In this document: one piece after another, positions 23,274 to 36,007 of the stretch
Position numbering within the stretch: position 1 is the stretch's first letter
How the letters are laid out: every line of letters begins with the position of its first letter
Source: Toxoplasma gondii ME49
Lineage: Eukaryota > Apicomplexa > Conoidasida > Eucoccidiorida > Sarcocystidae
Direction: 5' to 3'
Length of the DNA stretch: 64,000 nucleotides
Assembly: GCF_000006565.2 (NCBI RefSeq)
Contig: NC_031473.1
Location: forward strand, 3,503,634-3,567,633
Made by a program: the position numbers and the translations under genes
Notes under the pieces: generated by a model
What the model saw: the letters and a program-made list of their open reading frames with translations, nothing else
The model's database searches: none
Told to the model about the DNA's origin: nothing

Positions 23274-25899
23274 GAGCGGAAACAGTTGCTTCACGGCGTT
23301 TGCGCGGTCCTGTCGACGTGAACGAGAGATGCCGCAGATAGACTTGTGCATGCATTTCAGACTTGGCATGGGTACAGACAACGGCAGTTCGAATTCGTAG
23401 ACGGCTGAGTGAGTCGCGACGACACCCCAGAGATGGAAGGCAGCAAACGTGGAAGGCATCAAAGGCATTTCGATTAGAGGGGAATCCGACGAGAAAAGAG
23501 AAACGTTCGAAATACAAAAAAAAACATATCGGCGAAGACGGCTGATTTTCAGTTTCGGTGGCATTTTCAGTGGCCGCGCACATCTACGAGCTCTTATTCA
23601 GAAGGCCCGTACAGTTTCGACAAGGAAGGCGCCAGGAGAGAGTTTCGTCCCTTCTCAACAGCTGATGGACTCATGTTTATATCTGACTGCATGTATCGAG
23701 AGCTGTGTAGAACGGCTCGACGGATCTTTATCAAGGCCAGCGGTTCGGTGAATTTCCTTCGTACGCTTTCGCAGATACGCCGCCCTGAAAAAACTCGAAG
23801 CTCAGAGCCATTCTCGCGAAGCAGTTGTCTGAGCGTGGAAATCTCTCTCGACCTCGCGCTGGACAAGAAACAACGGTGAGACTTGACGGGACTCAACAGT
23901 CCGTCGCGGTTGCGTTGAAAAAGTGTAAAGACTCTCATTCGCTGTCTGCATGCTTTTCGCGGAGACAACACGAGGACTTCTGTCGGTTTTCATTTCTGGC
24001 CAAGTTCCTGGCGTGCCATGCATTCATATCGATGCGAAAACGCCTGCATGTCAAGATACGTACACGCCACACTCGTGCGACAGGTTAATTATGTATTTAT
24101 ATATAGCGAGAGAGAGCGAGATTTATGGATGTAGCGATACAATATAAGGACGGTATCGATGTTTTCCGTGGAAAAAGGACTGTTTTGTTTGAATTGTCTC
24201 ATCAGGGTCCTGCAGAGTTCTGGCGGCGACGTTCATGCGCCAGGTTGCTCTTTCCGTTTCATTTTTTCCTCTTGCAAAGGCAAGCAGGAAAGTTGACCAA
24301 GCCACCGTTCCTCAAAAGCAGAGGCCGGCTTGCGTTCTAAGTTTCTGTTTACCTGCGAAGATTTCGCGTACGACTGCTCTCCAGTGAATGGCCAATGCAC
24401 GTGGAACATTCATCTGAATTGTTCCTCTCGCATTTCTCTGTTTCCCTGCCGTCTCGTTTTTCCACGGGTCGCTGCTGTCACACATCGTACCTCTCTGACT
24501 TCGTTGTTCAACCATCATAAGAAGCTGCCCACACTCATGCATCGTCCGTGTACTGACACAATATATATATATATATATATTTGTACATATATATGTATAT
24601 ATATCTATGTATTTCCTGTAGGGGTACACAGTGTGTGGGCAGATGTTTCGACAGGTGCAGGCGAGCAGGAAGATTCAGTGGATGGGCAAAAGTGTGTTGT
24701 CAAGTTGTATTCTGTTGGCGTTGTTTCGAGAACAGCGAGTGTATCTGGGAGTCTCATCGAAATCATCTGTCGAAGAAGTGGAGTTTTGCCGAAGACAGAC
24801 ACCGCCATGTCTGTGTAGAAGTTAACGCACAAAGAACTATCCTGGGGAGTGCACGACTGGGGGAGAATCGAGCGACAGAAAGGACGAAACGCATCCCGAG
24901 AGCTGCTGACACTCGAAACGATCTTTCACTGCAGTTAAATGACATTCCTGCGCCGCCTGCAGGTAGATGTATCCATGATTTTTATGACCAACGGAGGCTT
25001 CGGCGTTACACATACACTACGCGATGTGTAGTGTATGGCTGCACTCATCACTCACACACAGAAAAACTCGTCGTGTTCGGCTTATCTAGGATCGCAGTCC
25101 TTCTTAAAACTATTCGCGTTCTGTAGTTTTTTGCCCTCTACGGGTACTCGTTGGTCAGGAGTCTCCACTGCTTGCATACAGATCCACTTCACCTGCTTCA
25201 TCTACCTGCCTTCTCCCCGGTAGCGACGTCCGTGTTGCTTGAGAGGACTGTGACACAGTCTTGGAGAAGGCTTCGAGGAATCTAATTAAAAGACTGCAAA
25301 AAGCTGTATTCCCTCGACTGCTGCTCAAAGGTTGCTCACGCAGACAGATACACAGACGCCTCCTAAAACGGACGGGTCCCACAGAGTCGGGTGCCTCTAT
25401 GCCTACGCGAGTATACGCGCGAAGTCTTGCGTGCGTACTTGGTTAACGTCTACCAAGTCCATCGACAGGAGGCACCTTAGATTCAGAGGCTTGCCTTCTC
25501 CTCTGTCTCACTGAAGACCGCTTGTTTCAAGTTTTCAAAGGATTCGAATCACGCGACAGACTGAGCAAGGGAAAGAAGGCATCCCGCCTCGAGGGGGAAA
25601 GCCGCCTGACACGAGAGGGGAAGCGATGCACGAAAAAAGCAGAGACAGAGTCGGAAATCAGAATCGCTTTTCCCCGAGCTCCGCACTGACTCAAGGTCCT
25701 ACGTCGTCGCATCTCATCCTGAGGCTGTAGCAGGCCTCAGGGACGGTCTGCGACGCCGAAAAATAATGTGTGTGGCTGGAAACGTTTTGTGACACTCTTG
25801 AAGAGTTGAAGAACGTAACGCATCCATTTCAGATCGTGTATTCCTGCGACAGGCGCTTCAGTTCTCTTTCCTCTTTTTTTTCTGGATTTTCTCTCACTT
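23274..25899. other. Convergent 3' region between GMC and PH-domain genes
   Basis: 2.6 kb between facing stop codons. It holds a (TA)n tract at about 24560-24605 and a 10-bp stem with a 7-nt loop at 25011-25037. Short open frames on both strands lack motifs and splice context. I see no gene here. Confidence 0.5.
24560..24612. repeat. (TA)n microsatellite
   Basis: TA run interrupted by TGTACA and GTA in intergenic DNA between convergent genes. Confidence 0.88.
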
Positions 25900-28800
25900 C
25901 TATCGCGAGAATCCCCCAGTGTGCTCGATGGAGCAGAGCAGCGGACTCCTAAGGGGGTCGCAGCCCCAGCTGACGACTGTCCGCGACGCCGTGAGCTGCG
26001 CGATTCTTCGCTGAATGATTGGAGAACCCACGAAGCGAGGAAAGACAACGGCGTCCAGCCAGTCTCGGATTTCTGAAGAAAGATAGAACCAGAAGATCAC
26101 CCAGCGAGACGGCGACAAATCAAACGAAAACGCAGGGGAAAAGAACACGGTAGACCGCTGGGCGTCTTTGAAACAACAGAGACAAGCAGCGCTGAAAAGG
26201 CGCTCTCTCGAAGTCGCGTCACTTCCGACACAAGCGATTCTGGGAGAAAAGGCAGTTCGATCAACACCAGCTCCAACCGCGAATTTGTTCCGCCGTCGGT
26301 GGAAACTCCCCTCTCCATTTTTTCACGTTCGACTTCTGTTCCGTGCTGCATCATGCCCGAGTTACCTTTTCTTTTCCATCGCTCTGCGCGTTCCGCTTCT
26401 CCCTCTGCTTCGGTTGCTGGCTTGGCAGTTCCTCCCCAGTCTTCTCTCTCGGCGTTCTGCGCCGCTGGGGCGTCTGCTGTCTCTCCGCGTCCTCCTTCCT
26501 GCTCCGCGCCGCCTCCGGTTTTTACACTGTCGCGCGGGTCGTAGGATCGAATGAACGCCAGAACTTGCTCGAGGGGGTACTTCGCTGAGAGAAGGCACAC
26601 ACAGGAGGAAAGTCCATCTCGAGGAGCAAGACACCAGCGAAGAGGTGCAGGACGCGGAAGACAGCGGAGTCCGGAAAACGACGACCGACAGACAGAAAGA
26701 AGCAGACAGAAAGAAGCAGACAGAGAGAGACGCAGACGAAGCGACACAGAGGAGACAGCGACGATAGCGCATGAGGCCACCACACACAAAGGGAAGGGAG
26801 AAAGACCAGAATACTGGCTCTTCTGACAGAAGTCGCGGAAAGCCAACAAACTGCAAGAGTCAGAGAGCTCGTCGTCTGCAGGCGACACCTAGGGAAAAAC
26901 GTTTCTCCTCAAAAAAAAGAGAGTCAAAGACCAAACAAAAAGAGGAAGGCAAGCGTAAGCGAGCGACAGGTCGAGAGTGTGGGCTGTGTCTTCCCGTCGA
27001 CAGAAGCAGACTTGAACAGTGCGTACAAATCGGACAGAACAAGCGCTCGACGCAGAGACGACGCGGAACTCCAGTGACAAGAAAGAAATGTTCCTCTGGA
27101 AAGGCAGAGCAGAAACACAGCCAAAGGCGTAACGATCAGAGAGAAAATTGAGGTGCAGACAAACTGTAGTGCAAGAGAAAGGAACAAAGTGGACGCGAGA
27201 GCGCTGGCGACAAAGACAGGATGAAATGACGGTGTTCTCTAGGCAAAGAAAAGCCTAAACGCTTACGAGGAGTGGAGTCCTCGGTTGCCGCCAAAAACGG
27301 ACTCTCATCCTCGTCTTCAGAGTGTCGGTTTTCTTCTGCCTCCTTCATCCTTTCCTTCCCATCGCTTGCCTCCCCTTCTCGGTTCTTGCCCTCGCGTTCC
27401 TCCGCTCCGCATTGCTTCTCTCTTCGATCAGACAAGGTGCGATAGAAATCGACAACAAAGCCTTCAAGGAGTTCCTTCGTATCGCTGAATGCGAGCGTTC
27501 CCTCCAACCGGTACGCGCTTTTCAGTGACTGGAGCTGCAGAAAGGCGGAGACAGAAGAAGCGAAGAACTCGGAAAAGAAGTCTTTTCGTGTGCTCCCTCG
27601 TTTTTGAGCGAACACCGCTGCACCCGGGAAGACACGGAGAGAGCGTGGATCGACCTAACGCGCCTACGAAGAGCGCGAAGCGCAAACCGGGCAAGCGAAG
27701 TGGAGAAAGAAGAAACGACACCAGCAGTTTGCTCCGCGCTTTTGCAGCAAATCGGCAGAAACGCAGCAAGCGCCTCAACGAGCCACGACCGAGAAGAAGA
27801 GAGAAGCGAAGCGCGGAATCGCACCGAGAGAGAGAGGCAGCGCTGGACTGAACAGGTGGAAGCAAAAAGAGAAAGAGAGAGAGAGGCGGGGGAGTCGAAA
27901 CCCTAAACCAAAGAGGAAAAGGAAGTCACGAAGCCATTTCAGGGCAAACGGAGAGTTCCTACCATTGCCGAAGCTTGTCGCTCCTCTCCCTCACAAATTC
28001 GGCACTCGATGTCTCTTAACAAGTCGCCTTCGCGAACAGAGATGCACTGCGCTGAAGAGAAATCCAGAGAAGAAGTCGGAGAAAGGGAAAGTCGACCCTC
28101 CTCGCGATGGTCCGCGATCTGCACTTCTACAGCCAGTCGAAAGACAGTCCGCGATAATTCAAACTCTTGGCGTTGTCTGCTTTCCCTTCACTTCGAGGAA
28201 CCTCCCGCGACTCACGCGTACACAGCAGAGTGGCCAGAAGCGTCCTGAAGCTTCTTCCCTAACGTCTTCGAGAGACTGACGCACAGTTTCCAGGATCGCC
28301 TGAGGAAGACTCTCTGCTAACGGGTGCGAAGTGACACGGACCAGCGAGCATTTCGCCAGTGAAAAACCTGAACCGTTTTCCGCTGCCTTTCCTCTGACGC
28401 TTCCTCGGTTTCCCCCGCCGCTCGGTGCCTTTCGGACTTTCGCCCAGTCGAAGACACACCGCAACGTGCGGAGGCGCGATGCGCAGCTCCCGGGCCTTTT
28501 AGAAGCTCCAGGACCGTCGCGCGAGTGAACGAAAGGCGTTTAAACGTCCTCGGGGTCTCCGCTTACTTGCTAAAGCGAGCAGCCAAGCGTCGCGTTCCGT
28601 TTGAGACTTTGTCTGGCGCAAACGAACAGCCGACGCATGCAGAGAAACGAGTGGACAGGCCGTGCAGGCGAAACACAAGGCGCGGAACGAACGGGGGAAC
28701 AGGGAAAACACAGATGAGAAACAAACAGTGCACCTCGAGAGTCGTTGAGTTTCTCTTCTCTTGAATGCCTCTCCCCTGCAGACAGCTGGTATTACTGGAG

Positions 28801-29839
28801 GGAGGACAGAGTCTCCTGCTGTGGCTGTCAGAAACGCTCTGTCTTTGACTGATGCAGTGCTCCACCTCCTTGCACATCATCCATGGTCTGCCCTGTTCTC
28901 CTTTGCCATGGTAGTCCTTCTTCTCATTCTTGTGTCCGTCGCGTGTTTCGTTAACTTCGGCCCTCTCTTTCGCTTCTTCGCGTCGGTTTCGCAGTTCTCC
29001 GCTGTCTTTTTGCGCTTACTCTCCAGTAGTGCGACCGCTCTCGCGTCTGCAGCAGGAAACTGCATGCGTCGTGGGGAGGCGCTACGAGCTGAGAGAGAGG
29101 CAGAAAGCAGAAGACGCTTGCGTCCAGTAAAGACGACAAGATGACTCAGGGGCGGAGGAGAAAAGCAACTCGGAAGAAAGAAACTCGCGGGACACAGAGA
29201 AGAATCAAGAGGGGAGATCGCAAGAACAAGGAGATTACACAGAGGAGGAAAGACACCGGGGAAGAGGAGAAACGCAGGAAAAAGACATGCGAAAAGGACG
29301 CACCAGGAAAAGAGAGCGTACCTGGACACAGTCTCTTAACGGAATCAACGTCCACCTCCCTCGAGGCCTAACAGACGCAAAGAGTCGAGGCTCAGAACAA
29401 GAAGAGGAAGGAGACGAAGGCGGAGAAGACGGGGGAGACGAAGGGGGAGAAGAGGGAGGAGAGGAGGACGAAAAGGATGCCGAAGAACAGGAAGAATGAT
29501 AGTCATCGTCTGCTGTCAGGGAATACCAGAGAGCCTCTGGGCGCAACAAGCAGCGTCGTGCCTTCCACGTCGTCACATCCTGCGGTGCAGCAGGCGGAGC
29601 AAAAGCGGAGAAAAGAAAAAAAATGTAAGGCGACACGGTGAGAAAATCAGAAGAGCGAACCTACTGTGAAAAACAAGAAAACAAGACGAAGGAAGAGGAG
29701 ACGGAATTCTAAAAAAAGGACAGCAGCCCAGATCAATGCGAGGAAGAGATACTTCTGGAGACTCGGATGCAGATGCAGAGACGCAAAACAGTCAAGGGAG
29801 ACAAACAGAAGTTCAGACGTACAGATACAAGCTCCTAGG

Positions 29840-29879
<40 letters not shown>

Positions 29880-30071
29880 CCTTCACGTGTAGGTATAGAC
29901 AAATAGAAAGTAAAGATACGAGACATAGACATACCATGGTAAACATGGATAGATGTGTACACCCCTACGTCTTATATGCATATTGTTCATGTACAGATAT
30001 ATCTATATCTATATATATATATATGTATATGCATTTCTTGATATTGATGTCTATGCCTCTAGGTACTGATA

Positions 30072-30109
<38 letters not shown>

Positions 30110-31084
30110 GTGTATATATCGTTTGTGTCTGGAAGTACGTAAGAAGGAAAGAACAATAAGAGGGGAAAGAGAGAGAGAAGCAAAGTTCCACGGCACAGAA
30201 GAGAATCGTACTTTGCTTGCTTTTTCAAGAATGCCTTGGCGCAGCGCCTGTACGAGCAGCAAAGATGGCCGGATGAACAATGGAGATGATTCGAGAGAGC
30301 GTCAGCTTGGCAGACAGTCGCTGTTTTTTTCGACAGAGGAAAGTGGAGAAAGCGCTCGCGCTCCATAGCGTCGAGACTTGATTTCGTTGCTCCTGTTGAC
30401 ACCGCGCACCGTTGAGAAACCGCGAAGCCGCAGTCCTCTGGTTTTTCTTATACGCTGAGTCTCTCCAGCATCCCTCCATCTCTGACAAAAGGAAAAAAGC
30501 GGTGTGCTCTCCCCGCCGTCCTCTGTTCACTTGCACCTGCGTAGAAACTCATTTGGGTCTTCTTTCTTCCCGAAGAAAAAAGAGAGTCCCCAGACTCCCC
30601 ACATCACCGACTCTGGGTGAACAGGAGAGTCTGGATAAATGCATGCATGCACAGGAGTGTACGCGAATGCAGCTGCCTCTCAAGTCCTGAAAACGCATGC
30701 GTTTGCATTGGAGTCCGGCGACACCAACTTTTTCGGAGGAATCTACATCCACCCCAAAAAGATGTTCACACGAATCAATAGCTGCATCGTCGCCGCATGT
30801 GTATGTAGACATGTATGGATATCTACATATCTACATATATATATATATACCTACATACCTACATAACATATCTATATCTATCTATCTATATATATATATA
30901 CATACCTACATATCAACATATCAACATATCTATATCTATCTATCTATCTATATATATATATATATATATATATACATACCTACATACCTACATACCTACA
31001 TATCAACATATCAACATATCTATATCTATCTATATATATATATATCTACATACCTACATATCTATATCTATATATATCTACATA

Positions 31085-31138
<54 letters not shown>

Positions 31139-31403
31139 GATGACTAGGTGTGTGTCGGAGAAAACGACATGCGAAGAAGGAGATTGTACTCAGAGAAAAC
31201 GGACGAACGTTTTAGCGGACCTTTTCTTCCATGTCGCGGTCAGAGGAAGTCTCCGAGTCTCCACCCGTGCTAGCAGAGCGCCGCCTGCAGAGCTCCTGAG
31301 AAGACGTTTGAAAAGTTGGTTTGAGCGAGGTTGGTTGCTCGCTCGGTGTACCGGCCTTTTGACGCGCGTTAGTCGTTGAAGAGCAGCAGAAGAAAGGAGA
31401 CTT
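25900..31403 (-). CDS. PH-domain-containing protein (5' end and one middle exon unresolved)
   Basis: Probably recruited to membrane phosphoinositides or a protein partner through a pleckstrin-homology domain; the rest is unrecognised. Leftward exons joining in phase: 31403-31221, 30481-30410, 29579-29322, then 28612-28567, 28505-28224, 28051-27963, 27534-27267, 26584-26156 and 26072-25900 (TAG). PH evidence: the junction at 30410/29579 rebuilds [16 protein letters not shown], followed by [11 protein letters not shown] (strands 1-2). A Ser/Pro-rich insert follows, then [12 protein letters not shown] (strands 3-4), and [13 protein letters not shown] is a classic PH C-terminal helix with its invariant Trp. 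About 25 residues expected for strands 5-7 are missing, so an exon probably lies in 28620-29320, where three minus frames look plausible. Downstream comes a C-x2-C pair (28051-27963), a Glu-rich insert (27534-27267) and a helical C-terminus of unknown type. No start codon was found. Donors at 31220 and 26155 are weak. Confidence 0.57.
29840..30112. repeat. (TA)n microsatellites in PH-gene intron
   Basis: TA runs at about 29843-29878, 29997-30024 and 30073-30107 in the intron between exons 30410 and 29579 of the minus-strand gene. Confidence 0.88.
30822..31138. repeat. Compound AT minisatellite: CATACCTA, CATATCAA, (CTAT)n and (TA)n
   Basis: Imperfect higher-order repetition. A block of CATACCTA, CATATCAA, CTATCTAT and (TA)n occurs near 30900-30970 and again near 30972-31040, then ends in a (TA)n run to 31135. 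It lies in the intron between exons 31221 and 30481 of the PH-domain gene. Confidence 0.85.
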
Positions 31404-33156
31404 CTCGCGGAAAGAACGAAGGAAAGGCGCGAGGTCCAGAAGAGCCAGAAGCGCGGAGAGAACGTTCTCGAGAGAGAGACAAAGAGCGAAGAAGGAGAGT
31501 TCCACAGAGAGAGAGAAAGCAGACAGAAACGGACAGAAACAGAGATGAGCAGACCGATGGATGGAAAAGGGAGAGCGTGTGAGATACCAATGGAAGCGAA
31601 GGCAGAAGAAAGACAACTGGTGATGAAGCACAGCAAGCGAAAACGACAGTCGAGTCTCGAGGCCGAGTTCGAATAACGAGGAAGCGAGGGAATCCTGAAG
31701 AAGAGGAAAGGGAGAAAGGTAAACGAGGACAGCGACGGCAAGAAAGAAGAAAGTCTGCTGTACAGAGGGAAGCTGTGTCTGAAGAAGAAACAGTGTCTCC
31801 TGAACTCTTGACACACTCACTAAAAAGTACCTATGACTATATATATGTATATATATGTATATATATTTAGACAGCTACGATCCGAGAGAGGGAGAGAGAG
31901 GTAGAAAGCATCTGAGTTCAACAGCCTTGAAGACACAGAAGGGAAAAAGGGCAGCAATTGTTGAGACGGAGAGATCCAGATCTGCCGGATTGTGGTTGGT
32001 TCACGCGCGCTTGGCTGACGGCGGTGACAGAGAAGTAAACGGAGAGATCGAGGTAAAAAGCAAAAACTCAAGAAGCGTCGCTGTGGCTCGGAAGGCGACG
32101 ACAAAGAGAGGAGAGGGGAGACAGCTTAGATAGCTGCAAGGTCACTGGAAATTCCAGGAGAGAAGTTCGGCGCTTAAAGAGCCGACAGCGTTTCTGTCAG
32201 CGTCCGAGACCAAAGCAAAAGTGCGATTTTCTCCAGCGTTTCATCACGCTCTCGTTCCGTCATGCACATTTTCCCCGTTGCATGCCGAGCAGACATGTCG
32301 CGGTCTTCGAGGCTGGTCTCTGCGTTTTCGGCGAGATTCCAGATCTCTTTTACTCGACAGGCAGCAGAAGAACGCCCCAAGAAAAAAGGCAAAACGAGCG
32401 AAGCGAGGGTGTGTGTGTGTACTGAGCAGGCCAGCAAAAGGCCGCAAATGGAGCGGACAGACATCAGCGGAGGAAATCCTTTCGAGGACTCTTTTCTCTG
32501 GGTCGTCCAGCACCAAGTCTGTTCTTTCTCTCCTTTCATCTTTTGCTTTTCTCTTGCCCTTTCTCCCTCGACTCTTCTTCCCGGCGTCTTCTCTTCTGGA
32601 CAGTCGCTGTGAGGAGACGCAGGCCTCTCTCTGGCCGGTTTTCCTCTCTCCGTTTTCTTTTCTTCTTCTCGGCTTGCCTCCAGGTTCTCCTTCGTCTCCT
32701 CTTCTTCTCTTCTCCGTCTTCACTCCTCTGCGTTCTCGCCTCGCCGCGCGCGATTCCAGCGGCGCCTTCCTCTTCTTCGCCCAGTCCCCCTCGCGTCCTC
32801 GGAGTGTGCCGGTTTCGAGCTTCAGTGGATTTCCCTTAGCAGCTCTTCCTGAGTGCAAGAAGAAGAACCGGGAGGCCGGACAGAACGAAAGAACCGGAGC
32901 CGGAGATCTGCTCAGACTGTCTCCCTTCCCAGTGAGAGGAATCGCTCTTCTTCGTCTCTGGAAGAACAAGCCTTCGATCGCCGCAAAGGAAGCGCATCTC
33001 CCGACGTCGCTACGAATCGTACAGGCTTTCTGCTCCTTGCGTTTCTTCCAGAAGAACTTGTTTCTTCAGATTGGAGGACCGGGACTACGGAGCCGCTCTT
33101 TGCTTTCCAAGAGACGCGAAGCCTTTCCATCGAAAAGAACCGCCTTCGTCGCCTCA
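31404..33156. promoter_or_regulatory. 5' region between divergent PH-domain and quinone oxidoreductase genes
   Basis: Holds the untraced first exon(s) and promoter of the minus-strand PH gene and the promoter and 5' UTR of the quinone oxidoreductase. From about 32500 the + strand is strongly pyrimidine-rich. A short TA run sits at about 31838-31868. The + frame is open from 32221 to 33453 but has no ATG before 33157, so the open stretch upstream is taken as UTR. Confidence 0.45.
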
Positions 33157-35933
33157 ATGGTCCTGTCTGCTCCTCTGCGGCGTCTCCCGCACATGATGCG
33201 AGCAGTTCTCGTTGATGCGGCTCCTCTCTCGGGACCGCCTGCTGTCGAGGCGAAAAACCAACAGAGTTTCAAGCTCTTTCTTGGCTCTGCGGCAATGCCG
33301 CAGGCGCGAAAAGAGAAGAACGAAATTCTCATCCGAGTCTGCGCCGCCGGCGTCAACCGCATGGACCTGTTGCAGAAGCGCGGTGAGAGTCGGCGAGAAA
33401 AGAGGACAAAAAACCGAGAGGGGAAAGAAGAGCAGACGAGGAAGAAGGAGTGACGCCAGAAATGCGAAAGAGAGAGAGCAGAAGAAGCAAGAGAAGAGAA
33501 GGGAGACTGGAAACAAGAGAGGCTACACAAGAGGTTAAGCGAGGAGACGTTGAAGGGGGAAGAAAGACGGAGAGACACGAAGGCAAGGTGGATGCATGAC
33601 GCTCAGGAGATGTTCTTGCCCACAAGAGTCACCACTGTTCTGCTGCTCGCGCTACCGCTACGAAGAACTCACAAAGAGTCAAGAAATGTGTGACAGTGTC
33701 TTTCCAGCTCGAATAGACGAACCTATTGGTTTGAATCTGGTACAGAGTTTCGGTTTTGCTTCAGATTCCCCAGTGCATCTCGCTCTCGTTTGCTTTCTCT
33801 GGGTGCCGATGTTCTCTCGAGACTTCGCCTTCATCTCTCTCTTTCCTGTGACGCTCTGTGTGTGTCATCTCCTCGTGATATGGCGTCGGTCCTTTCGGGA
33901 TCTCTGCATCTTTCTCTTCTGTCGACCCAAGTCGCGTTTGCTTGACCTCCGTGAAACCGTCTCTGCCTTTCTCTTCCTGTTTCTGTCTCTCCTTTTCTCT
34001 TTTCTTTCGTCTAACTAAACCGGATGCGCCGCCTGTGTGAAGGAGATGTTCAGAAAGTCCTCTTGCGTCAACGCCTCTGTCCTGCATGCAGGTAAATATC
34101 CCCCGCCCCCTGGAGCCTCGACGATCCTCGGTCCAGAAGCCGCGGGGGTTGTCGCGTCCTCCGGTGAGTTTCGAGGCATCAAGCAATCTTCACTTTGTTG
34201 TTTTCTTCTGTCTCTGCCTGCACACAATTGACTTTCTGATCTCCAGGCCGCGACCACTGTCGCAGTGGAGACAAAGTAGGTTCCCATACTTCACCTGAAA
34301 GCTGGAGACGTTCCTAAACAAGACCGCGATGTTGAACTGTGTCAAGCCTGTGTTACGCTTCTCGCGCAAACGATCATTCCTCTCGCGTTCCTTTCCTGCT
34401 CTGTCCTGCGCTTCTCCACCACACTCCAACTTCCATTCGGATTCAAGGTTTCGTTGAACATTTGTTTTTGCTTTTCTCTGTGTGAACGACTTGTCAGGGA
34501 AGCGATTTCGAGAAGGCGACAGAGTCATGGCTCTTCTTCAGGGCGGGGGATACGCTGAATATGTCGCTGTTGAGGAGGGCCTCTGTATGCCGATTCCGTC
34601 GACTCTCTCCTTCTCTCAGGTTAGACAGAAGTCGCGATGCGCGTCGAATGAGGGATGTTTCCTGTTTACAGCTCTTGCCTCACACACGAGGCCTTGGAGT
34701 CTCTCCCATTTGTACTTTTATCTCTGCCGCGCGCGTCGGTTTCTCGTCTTCTTGCTTCCCCATCAAGCAAAGAAGTCTTCCGACAGTCTTCTTTCTTCGT
34801 ATTTTTTGCCTCTCCTCTCTCGCTTTCTTTCCTCTCCTTCTTCTCGCTGTTACGTCAGAGCCTCGTGCTACCTCCGTCTTCCCCTCTCGTTTCGTCTGTC
34901 GTTGCGAGTCTCTCGGCGCGTTCGTTTTCTTCGTCATTTGTCCCCTTCTTCGGAGCTCCTCGCTTTTCCTCCAGGCCGCGGCAATCCCCGAAAACTGGCT
35001 GACAGCGTATCAGCTTCTGCACTTCGTCGCAGGTGAGCTAGCAGGAACAGGCTCTGCTCCTCGGAGCCAAATTGTCTTTTTCTTCTGCGTGTCTCTTAGG
35101 AGACGCCGTTTGTCAATGCGTCTCAGCTAAGACCGCTCAACTTCTTCGCCTGTCGCTCTTCCGGCACCTCTCTCTTCCCATGGGACCTGTCCTTCTGCGT
35201 AGGTCTTCAACCGGCTTCGACGCCCTCTTCTGCATGCTTTTCTTCCTCGCCTCCTTCTTCTGCCACAGCCACAGCCGATTCCTTGAACTCATCAGAGCAT
35301 GGAGAGAGACAAACAGACGCCTGCCCTTTCGTTTGCGCTGGCGCCTCTGGGCGAAGGCTGCCGATTCGCTCTGTTCTCATCCACGCTGCAGCCTCAGGTC
35401 AGAGTCATTTCTTCTTCTATCTTTCCCTCTCTTCCTTTCTCGTTCTCTCTTCCTTTCTCGTTTTCTCTTCCTTTCTCGTTCTCTCTTTCTTTCTCGTTTT
35501 CTCTTCCTTTCTCGTTTTCTCTTCCTTTCTCGTTCTCTCTTTCTTTCTCGTTTTCTCTTCCTTTCTCATTCGACGTGTGTCCACGGGCGTCCTCTCTACC
35601 TTGCGTTCTTGCTCTTTCTCTCCTCCCTCCCTCTCCTCCTGTTCTGTGTTCCCTTTCGCCGGTTTTTCTTCCACGACGCTTTCTCCTCGACGAGGGCAGA
35701 AACGCGTATCAGACGCGCCGTTCCACGTTTCGAATCAAGAGAACGGATCGATTGAAACGCCGTTGATGTACCCCACAAACTGACATGAATCTCATCATGC
35801 ATGTAGACTACATATATGCAGAACTATGTGTAACTCAGGAGAAACATACACACTGAACTCCTCCCTATCAAATATCCATATCTGTCCAAACACATCGATA
35901 GTTTTATGTAAAAATATTTATAAATAAACATGC

Positions 35934-36007
<74 letters not shown>

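Noticed and set aside
28761..29144. + frame encoding a convincing-looking transmembrane segment and basic tail
   Set aside because: It starts with TTG and is antisense to the PH-domain gene, in a stretch where all minus-strand frames are charged and exon-like. The hydrophobic helix is the expected complement of Lys/Arg/Glu-rich codons. cDNA would settle it.
30639..30866. + frame with protein-like sequence before the AT minisatellite
   Set aside because: It runs into the TA repeat, has no splice partners, and lies in an intron of the minus-strand PH gene.
20820..31140. Many Tyr/Ile-rich frames on both strands
   Set aside because: Translations of (TA)n and (CATA)n microsatellites, not genes.
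32174..32460. Minus-strand 95-codon frame (ends LTETLSAL)
   Set aside because: It looks coding near its end, but stops before any donor that could join the PH-domain exons and lies in the divergent 5' region. Could be chance or a first exon in another frame.
32221..33156. In-frame extension upstream of the quinone oxidoreductase
   Set aside because: The frame is open, but the first ATG is at 33157 and the sequence is a pyrimidine-rich, Ser/Leu/Phe run typical of 5' UTR here.
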